From contig CAMWUZ010000093.1 in assembly GCA_947177595.1 (NCBI GenBank), positions 1 to 6,556 on the forward strand: a DNA stretch of 6,556 nucleotides, read 5' to 3'. Origin of the DNA: an uncultured Porphyromonadaceae bacterium (lineage in GTDB: Bacteria > Bacteroidota > Bacteroidia > Bacteroidales > Muribaculaceae). Each line of letters starts with the position of its first letter. The first letter of the stretch is position 1. Of the stretch, positions 1-4,646 are shown piece after piece. Both the position numbers and the translations under genes were made by a program. The notes beneath the pieces were generated by a model. The model was not told the origin of the DNA. It worked only from the letters and a program-made list of their open reading frames with translations, and did no database searches.

Positions 1-24
1 TCTTGAAACCAAAAACAAGAAAAA

Positions 25-300
25 ATGACAGACTTGAGAGCACCATGGTGGATTGTGGCTATAATTATCCTTTTCATTCTCCCGGCAGGGCAGTTTCCGG
101 TGCTTCTCGCCAATTGCCCGCCTGAGCCGCCCGTTTTGCGCACGATGGTGTGGATATATCCCTTTTATGTTGCCGTTGCCGCATATCTTGCTTACCTTTG
201 CTATCCGCGCCGCCAACTTATGACCTGGATACTCCTTGCGTTGATGGCAATGACCCATGTGGCGATGTGGATGCTTGTGTTTGCTCACCAAAATATCTGA
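25..300 (+). CDS. Small three-helix inner-membrane protein, unknown function
   Basis: This 91-residue protein is almost entirely hydrophobic. Three probable membrane segments are visible, at about residues 8-29, 42-60 and 66-87. A Pro-rich loop with one Cys (residues 30-36, NCPPEPP) lies between helices 1 and 2, and a short basic turn (PRR, 61-63) between 2 and 3, which suggests that turn is cytoplasmic. The ATG at 25 is the first start after an in-frame TGA at 4-6, and an A-rich leader precedes it, as is common in Bacteroidota. The stop at 298-300 is one base before the aroQ start, so it is probably co-transcribed and translationally coupled with aroQ. I do not recognise the family and see no catalytic motif; the length and clean helices argue for a real gene. 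Whether it is first in the operon cannot be told, because only 24 bases lie upstream. Confidence 0.7.
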   Translation: MTDLRAPWWIVAIIILFILPAGQFPVLLANCPPEPPVLRTMVWIYPFYVAVAAYLAYLCYPRRQLMTWILLALMAMTHVAMWMLVFAHQNI

Positions 301-301
301 A

Positions 302-721
302 ATGAAAAAAATACTCATAATAAACGGACCGAATCTCAATCTGCTCGGCACCCGTGAACCGGGAATTTACGGCAGCGAGACCATGGCGGATGTCATCGAC
401 AGCCTACGCTTCCGCTTCACCGGCTGCAATATTGAATATTTCCAGAGCAATCATGAAGGGGAGATAATTGACCGTCTCCACTCTGCCGACAAGGAAGATT
501 TTATTGGAGTTGTGCTCAACGCAGGCGCTTATACCCACACATCCCTTGCCATTGCCGATGCTATCGCCGCCATATCTCTTCCTGTTGTGGAAGTGCACAT
601 CTCTAATATCTCGGCAAGAGAATCCATCCGTCACACCTCCCTCATCACTCCGGTGTGCAAGGGCATTATAGCCGGATTCGGAACCGACAGTTACCGTCTT
701 GGAGTGGAAGCATTGCTATGA
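302..721 (+). CDS. aroQ: 3-dehydroquinate dehydratase, type II
   Basis: This cytoplasmic enzyme converts 3-dehydroquinate to 3-dehydroshikimate, the third step of the shikimate pathway to chorismate and aromatic amino acids. It has 139 residues, close to the usual 140-150 of the type II family, which forms dodecamers. The family signatures are all present: NGPNLNLLG (8-16), the flexible lid REPGIYG with catalytic Arg18 and Tyr23, SNHEGEIID (49-57), LNAGAYTHTS (72-81) with Asn73 and His79, Asp86, and the HISNI..RE..RH block with His99, Arg106 and Arg110. An in-frame ATG at 257 would add 15 residues, but it lies inside the preceding gene. The ATG at 302 gives the MKKILIINGPN start typical of the family. 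The stop overlaps the pyk start as ATGA. No active-site residue appears to be missing. Confidence 0.97.
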   Translation: MKKILIINGPNLNLLGTREPGIYGSETMADVIDSLRFRFTGCNIEYFQSNHEGEIIDRLHSADKEDFIGVVLNAGAYTHTSLAIADAIAAISLPVVEVHISNISARESIRHTSLITPVCKGIIAGFGTDSYRLGVEALL

Positions 722-1743
722 GCCGTACCAAAGTAATGGCTACTATAGCCGATACCAGAGCTTCGCGCGAATTTATAGCGGCTCTCCATGCGGCTTCGAT
801 GGAAGGCATCCGCATCAACTCAGCCCATGTGGAGCCGCAGGCGATACGTGAAATCATCACCACAGTACGCAGCGTCAGTCCGGAAATAAAGATACTGATG
901 GATACCAAAGGCCCCGAGATGCGGACAACCGCTATTGCCGCGGATAAGGAATTTATTCTTTTCAGTGAAGGTCAGAGAGTATATGTGGCTGGAGGCGACG
1001 GTATTACCGACGGCTCTGAGATTTTTGTAAACGTGATGCGGCTCGGTGAATTCCTGAAACCGGGCAACCGCCTGATGATAGATGATGGAGAGATAATTCT
1101 GGAGGTAAAAGAGATCGGAGACTCTCATTCAATCATTTGTGAAGTTATAAAAGGCGGAGAATTGGGATCTAAAAAAAGCGTATCCGCCGGTGAGGATGCC
1201 GCTCTGCCACCTCTCCCCGCCGTTTCTGAGAAAGATATGCTGAATATCGCCGCAGCACTTGAAGTAGGTATTGACATGATAGCTCACTCCTTCGTGAGGA
1301 GCGCAGAAGATGTCAGGGAGCTCCGGAGTCTGCTTCAGGATACCGGAACTAAGCTCTACTCGAAGATTGAGTGTCGCGAGGCGCTCGCCAATCTGGAAGG
1401 GATAGCCGATGCCTCTGACGGACTGCTTGTGGCGCGAGGCGATCTCGGAGCGCAGATTCCTGTTGAGAAAGTTCCTGCGGTGCAGATGAAAGTCATGGAT
1501 CTTTGCAGACGTATAGGCAAACCGGTAATCGTCGCTACTCAGATTCTCAATTCAATGATGCACTCGCCGGTGCCAACCAGAGCGGAAGTGGGTGATATAG
1601 CGTTAGGCACTTTGCTGGGTGCCGAGTGGTTGCTTCTCACCGGAGAAACCGCAAAAGGTGACTATCCCGAAGAGTGTGTCAGAGTCATGGCGGCTACTAT
1701 CAGGGAAACCGAAGAATATCTTGACTCATGCAAAGAGAGATAG
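718..1743 (+). CDS. pyk: Short pyruvate kinase lacking the C-terminal domain
   Basis: This is related to pyruvate kinase, which makes pyruvate and ATP from phosphoenolpyruvate and ADP. It has 341 residues against about 470-480 for the usual enzyme. The (beta/alpha)8 A domain and the inserted B domain (about 71-165, with LMIDDGEI at 119-126) are present. The protein ends just after the TGETAKGDYP motif (308-317), so the whole C domain, which normally binds allosteric effectors and forms a subunit interface, is absent. Retained residues include Arg32, Asn34, MDTKGPE (61-67), Lys216 and Glu218 in SKIE, VARGDLG (238-244, Asp242) and Thr274 in ATQ. Departures are TIADTRAS where TIGPAS is usual and INSAH where LNFSH is usual, replacing a K+-ligand Ser with Ala36. 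The start at 718 overlaps the aroQ stop. The methyltransferase start overlaps its 3' end by 16 bases, so the short length is not a simple frameshift. It may be a minimal kinase or a specialised paralogue. Confidence 0.9.
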   Translation: MSRTKVMATIADTRASREFIAALHAASMEGIRINSAHVEPQAIREIITTVRSVSPEIKILMDTKGPEMRTTAIAADKEFILFSEGQRVYVAGGDGITDGSEIFVNVMRLGEFLKPGNRLMIDDGEIILEVKEIGDSHSIICEVIKGGELGSKKSVSAGEDAALPPLPAVSEKDMLNIAAALEVGIDMIAHSFVRSAEDVRELRSLLQDTGTKLYSKIECREALANLEGIADASDGLLVARGDLGAQIPVEKVPAVQMKVMDLCRRIGKPVIVATQILNSMMHSPVPTRAEVGDIALGTLLGAEWLLLTGETAKGDYPEECVRVMAATIRETEEYLDSCKER

Positions 1744-2357
1744 ACGAATACATCACAGCCCATACATCTCCTGAGCCCGGGTATCTCAAGGAGCTTTACC
1801 GGCACACATGGCTGCACCGGTTATATCCTCAGATGTGTTCTGGGCATGTTCAGGGGCGGATACTGAAAATGCTCACTGCGATGGTTAATCCCCGCTACGT
1901 CCTTGAGCTGGGTACCTTTACCGGATATTCGGCTCTTTGTATAGCCGAGGCTTTGCAACCCGGAGCGGAAATTCACACTATAGAAATTGATGACGAGAGC
2001 GCAGACTCGCTGATAGAACTCTTCAAGAACAGCCCCGGAGGAGAAAAAATCACCCTCCATGTGGGAGACGCGCTTGAGATTATACCGGAATTGAACTATT
2101 GTTGGGACATGGTTTACATAGATGCAAACAAGCGTCATTATTGCGAATACCTCGATGAGATTCTTCCCCGGCTTAAAACAGGTGGATTTATTATTGCAGA
2201 CAATACCTTATGGGGAGGAAAGATTACCGAAGGAGCGAGAGATGCCCAGTCGGTTGGGATAGCGCGCTTCAATGACCTGGTGGCAAATCATCCTCAACTC
2301 GAGGTAGTTATCTTACCACTGCGCGACGGTCTAACTCTCCTGCGCAAAACCGATTGA
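1728..2357 (+). CDS. Class I SAM-dependent O-methyltransferase (COMT/CCoAMT-like family 3)
   Basis: This 209-residue protein is a full-length cation-dependent O-methyltransferase of the catechol / caffeoyl-CoA type. The SAM-binding motif I is LELGTFTGYSAL (59-70). Glu86, at the end of strand 2 (HTIEID), should bind the SAM ribose. GDALEIIPEL (113-122) follows, then YIDANK (130-135). The three expected divalent-metal ligands are Asp132, Asp158 and Asn159 (IADNTLWGGK). The N-terminal stretch (IDEYITAHTSPEP) matches the start of many Bacteroidota homologues, supporting the ATG at 1728 although it lies 16 bases inside pyk. Substrates of the bacterial members are largely unknown; a small catechol or hydroxylated aromatic is plausible, but this is inference. 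A link to the aroQ product is not shown by the sequence. It is the last gene of the operon, with about 300 non-coding bases after it. Confidence 0.93.
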   Translation: MQREIDEYITAHTSPEPGYLKELYRHTWLHRLYPQMCSGHVQGRILKMLTAMVNPRYVLELGTFTGYSALCIAEALQPGAEIHTIEIDDESADSLIELFKNSPGGEKITLHVGDALEIIPELNYCWDMVYIDANKRHYCEYLDEILPRLKTGGFIIADNTLWGGKITEGARDAQSVGIARFNDLVANHPQLEVVILPLRDGLTLLRKTD

Positions 2358-2417
2358 ATCCATACTCATCTGCATACGGATCCGGCGGTGCCATGTATTC
2401 CCGGTTTGTACCACCAT

Positions 2418-2522
2418 CCTTAAAGACCCGTCCACAGCATAAAATCTTTTGTTTATTTAATATTTTAATTATTTCCCTGCCATTGCATCATACAATCATA
2501 TCCCTTAAAGACCTTAAAGCCC
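2418..2522 (+). repeat. Three direct copies of CCTTAAAG(A/C)CC
   Basis: CCTTAAAGACC occurs at 2418-2428 and exactly again at 2503-2513. A third copy, CCTTAAAGCCC at 2512-2522, shares its first two bases with the end of the second. The copies sit about 60-165 bases upstream of the promoter's -33 element. They could be a regulator-binding cluster or chance short repeats in a compositionally skewed region. The identity is seen directly; any function is a guess. Confidence 0.35.
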
Positions 2523-2580
2523 TTATCCCCCCGATCCGATTAAATTGCAATAATAATCTCATAAAATCTCCTCATTTTTT

Positions 2581-2611
2581 TTTGATATTCTAATAATTTC
2601 ACATATCTTTG
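2581..2611 (+). promoter_or_regulatory. Bacteroidota sigma-ABfr-type promoter for the first BspA-like gene
   Basis: The -33 element TTTG is at 2581-2584 and the -7 element TATCTTTG at 2604-2611. Both match the Bacteroides consensus TTTG / TAnnTTTG exactly, with 19 bases between them, within the accepted spacing. Transcription should start a few bases after 2611, giving an AT-rich leader of about 35-40 bases before the ATG at 2655. No Shine-Dalgarno sequence at proper spacing is visible, which is usual in this phylum. The promoter indicates that the surface-protein gene is transcribed independently of the upstream operon. Confidence 0.8.
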
Positions 2612-2654
2612 CAGCATAACATATTTAATTTAATAAACTTATAATTGTACCGGA

Positions 2655-4520
2655 ATGAAAAAATTCCTTGCCATTCTCGGACTTGCGCTTTCGGCGATTG
2701 TGCTGTCCAACAACGTGTTTGCCAACAATTTGATTGTTGACACTGTTTCTGTTCCCCAACGCCATATTAAGGCTTATAACACTACTGATACTCTTACCAC
2801 CAACACTATATGGTATTTCATTTTCGACTTGGATAACCATACAGCGACACTGACTTATCCTCGCACAGATTTTAATAACATTAATGAACCGTTTTCAACG
2901 AGTTATGATTTTGGCTTCGTTGGTCTGGAAGGTATTTGGAATCAGAATATGTACAATTGCTGGAGCGAGGTAATAGAGAAAAAAGCTCCGGGCAGTAATG
3001 ATCTGTTCTATACAGCTCTTAGAATCCCTGAAAAAGTAAAACGTAGCAATGTGGAGTACACAGTTACCGGAATAGGTGACAATGCTTTCAATGGCAGCAA
3101 TATAAACTATATTGATGTTCCCAAAACCGTTAAACGAATTGGCAAACATGCATTTGCCAATAGTAAAATTATAGGACAATGCGAGGCATCTCCATATCAG
3201 GTAATACCGGATTCTGTATATTACCTCGGAGACAGTATTTTCCAAAATTGTGAAAACCTCACTCGCATTGAATTCGGTGACAGTGTAGAAATCATACCCG
3301 AAGGCACTTTTGAGGGTTGTTTTGTTACAGACCCCAACTCTCCGAAATTTGCAAAGACTCTTGATATCCGTTTTGGTAAGAAACTAAGTAATATTCTGTG
3401 TAAAATCCAAGCACCTACACTTAAATTAGATGATGGAAATGACAGTACAGAAAATAGCAACAAATTAATGCCTAAAATAAGAGTGGCTTTCTCATCTCCA
3501 AAAGCTCCTAACATTGATGATGATAATTTCATTCCAAATGAAGTCTGGATTCCGACGGGTAAAACGATTGCAGATAATTATAAATTAAAATTTGATCATC
3601 TTCCGGATTCAATTTTTTACGATTACTTCATTCTACCTGAAAGCGACACCTGCTATACTTACAAAAATCAGCAGGTAAAAGTCAACTTCACCCAGAAGAG
3701 CTATTTCAAAAATCCAAATTCCGTATATAATTATATTTACTACTACCCGGCAGTTGGCGGCATCAACTTCAGCGTCAATGCACTTACAGGTAGAGGTGCT
3801 AATAAAGTCAGATTCCGCATGCTATTTGATAGTCTTGACCATGTATATCAAGCAAATAAGGTCTATCAGATTATCAAGCAGGATGTAGCCACTTCTTACT
3901 CATATTTAACTTATGACTCTCCCGGTGATTATGAGGTCACCCTTAGAAGCCTTGATTTTACACGTGCGGAAGCTAAAGTAGTGATCAGAGTATTTGAAGG
4001 TGTGCCGGCTGCTAATATTCAGCTGAACGGAGTTTCAAGCATGGCAGTCGGTGAAACAGCCCCGATAGAACATCTTGCTGTTGACAGCAACAGTGAGGTA
4101 TCTACTGTTCAGGATGTAAAATGGTCCTCATCAAATGAATCTATTGCAACGGTTGATGAAAAAGGCGTGATCACCGCTCATGCCCCCGGTGAGGTTTCCA
4201 TAACAGCCTCAAGCCTTGACAAATGCTGTCCCGAAGCTAAGAGTGAACTCAAAATCACGGTTACTGAGCCGGAACAGGAAACTCAAGTCACTCCACAGGC
4301 TAATGCTATTACTATAGATACCAACATCAGTGTATCAACAAGCGGCAACGACCTGACTATAAACTCAAACTCTCCGCTTGGTAAGATTGATATCTACAGC
4401 ATTGACGGCAAGCTCGTTAAGAGTTTGAATTCAACCATAAATGTAGAAACAGTGAGCCTCCCCTCTAACGGTATATACATAGTTAAAACATCGACTCAGA
4501 CTATTAAAATCAACCTTTAA
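2655..4520 (+). CDS. Secreted BspA-type LRR protein with PKD-like, BIG2 and T9SS-type sorting domains
   Basis: This complete 621-residue protein is exported. Residues 1-23 form a Sec signal peptide (MKKFLAILGLALSA..., probable cleavage after VFA). A beta-rich cap leads into about four BspA-type leucine-rich repeats at about 120-225 (for example TGIGDNAF at 138-145, VPKTVKRIGKHAF and EFGDSVEIIPEGTF). Residues 226-365 have no domain I recognise. Residues 366-449 look PKD-like (YDSPGDYEVTL), and 450-538 form a BIG2 bacterial Ig-like domain (WSSSNESIATVDEKGVITA). The last 70 residues resemble a type A type IX secretion sorting domain (IDIYSIDGKLVKS, then SNGIYIVKT). It is therefore expected to cross the outer membrane and be attached to the surface or released. 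Adhesion or ligand binding is the usual proposal for the family; no catalytic motif is seen. It has its own promoter and is more AT-rich than the upstream operon. Confidence 0.88.
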   Translation: MKKFLAILGLALSAIVLSNNVFANNLIVDTVSVPQRHIKAYNTTDTLTTNTIWYFIFDLDNHTATLTYPRTDFNNINEPFSTSYDFGFVGLEGIWNQNMYNCWSEVIEKKAPGSNDLFYTALRIPEKVKRSNVEYTVTGIGDNAFNGSNINYIDVPKTVKRIGKHAFANSKIIGQCEASPYQVIPDSVYYLGDSIFQNCENLTRIEFGDSVEIIPEGTFEGCFVTDPNSPKFAKTLDIRFGKKLSNILCKIQAPTLKLDDGNDSTENSNKLMPKIRVAFSSPKAPNIDDDNFIPNEVWIPTGKTIADNYKLKFDHLPDSIFYDYFILPESDTCYTYKNQQVKVNFTQKSYFKNPNSVYNYIYYYPAVGGINFSVNALTGRGANKVRFRMLFDSLDHVYQANKVYQIIKQDVATSYSYLTYDSPGDYEVTLRSLDFTRAEAKVVIRVFEGVPAANIQLNGVSSMAVGETAPIEHLAVDSNSEVSTVQDVKWSSSNESIATVDEKGVITAHAPGEVSITASSLDKCCPEAKSELKITVTEPEQETQVTPQANAITIDTNISVSTSGNDLTINSNSPLGKIDIYSIDGKLVKSLNSTINVETVSLPSNGIYIVKTSTQTIKINL

Positions 4521-4540
4521 TATTGATAATCTTTTAACTT

Positions 4541-4571
4541 AGGGATATGGTAAAGTCTTTACCATATCCCT
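4541..4571 (+). terminator. 14-bp perfect hairpin after the first BspA-like gene
   Basis: AGGGATATGGTAAA (4541-4554) pairs perfectly with TTTACCATATCCCT (4558-4571) around a three-base loop (GTC). The stem begins 21 bases after the stop codon at 4518-4520. The downstream flank is AT-rich but lacks a continuous T run, so it is not a textbook intrinsic terminator. As the stem is symmetric and lies between two genes, it may end transcription, protect the 3' end of the first mRNA, or act as an attenuator. The structure is seen directly; the role is inferred from position. Confidence 0.65.
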
Positions 4572-4646
4572 GCTATTAATTAATAAATATAACACATCTC
4601 CAGAACATACCACACAATAATTTTTCTATCTCCTTGTTCAATTATT

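Larger units (their letters stand above)
2358..2654. other. Non-coding, AT-rich intergenic region
   Basis: About 300 bases separate the methyltransferase from the first BspA-like gene. I see no convincing gene: the only open frame of note begins with TTG at 2354 and gives an 80-residue protein of no recognisable kind. The stretch becomes strongly AT-rich after about 2440. It contains three CCTTAAAG copies and a promoter near its 3' end, both listed separately. No strong GC-rich terminator hairpin with a T tract is visible after the methyltransferase stop, so the operon may end at a weak or factor-dependent site. Confidence 0.7.

Noticed and set aside
257..301. Upstream in-frame start that would lengthen aroQ by 15 residues
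   Set aside because: It lies within the preceding membrane-protein gene, and the added residues are not part of the type II dehydratase fold. The ATG at 302 gives the family-typical N-terminus.
655..717. Upstream in-frame start for pyruvate kinase
   Set aside because: The extra 21 residues overlap the conserved end of aroQ in another frame and do not resemble a pyruvate kinase N-terminus. The ATG at 718 starts directly at the TKVMATI strand.
1728..1743. A frameshift splitting pyruvate kinase from a lost C domain
   Set aside because: The sequence after the pyk stop encodes the methyltransferase N-terminus from its first residues, leaving no C-domain remnant in any frame.
2378..2419. Possible terminator hairpin after the methyltransferase (GGAT, GGTG pairing with CACC, ATCC)
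   Set aside because: The stem needs a 5-base bulge and a 21-base loop and has no adjacent T tract, so it is too weak to call.
2354..2593. Possible 79-residue gene starting with TTG
   Set aside because: It has a rare start codon overlapping the methyltransferase stop, no recognisable motif, and a composition that follows the AT-rich intergenic DNA.
4618..4625. Possible -7 promoter element TAATTTTT before the second BspA-like gene
   Set aside because: It differs from TAnnTTTG in the last base, and no TTTG lies at the expected distance upstream.
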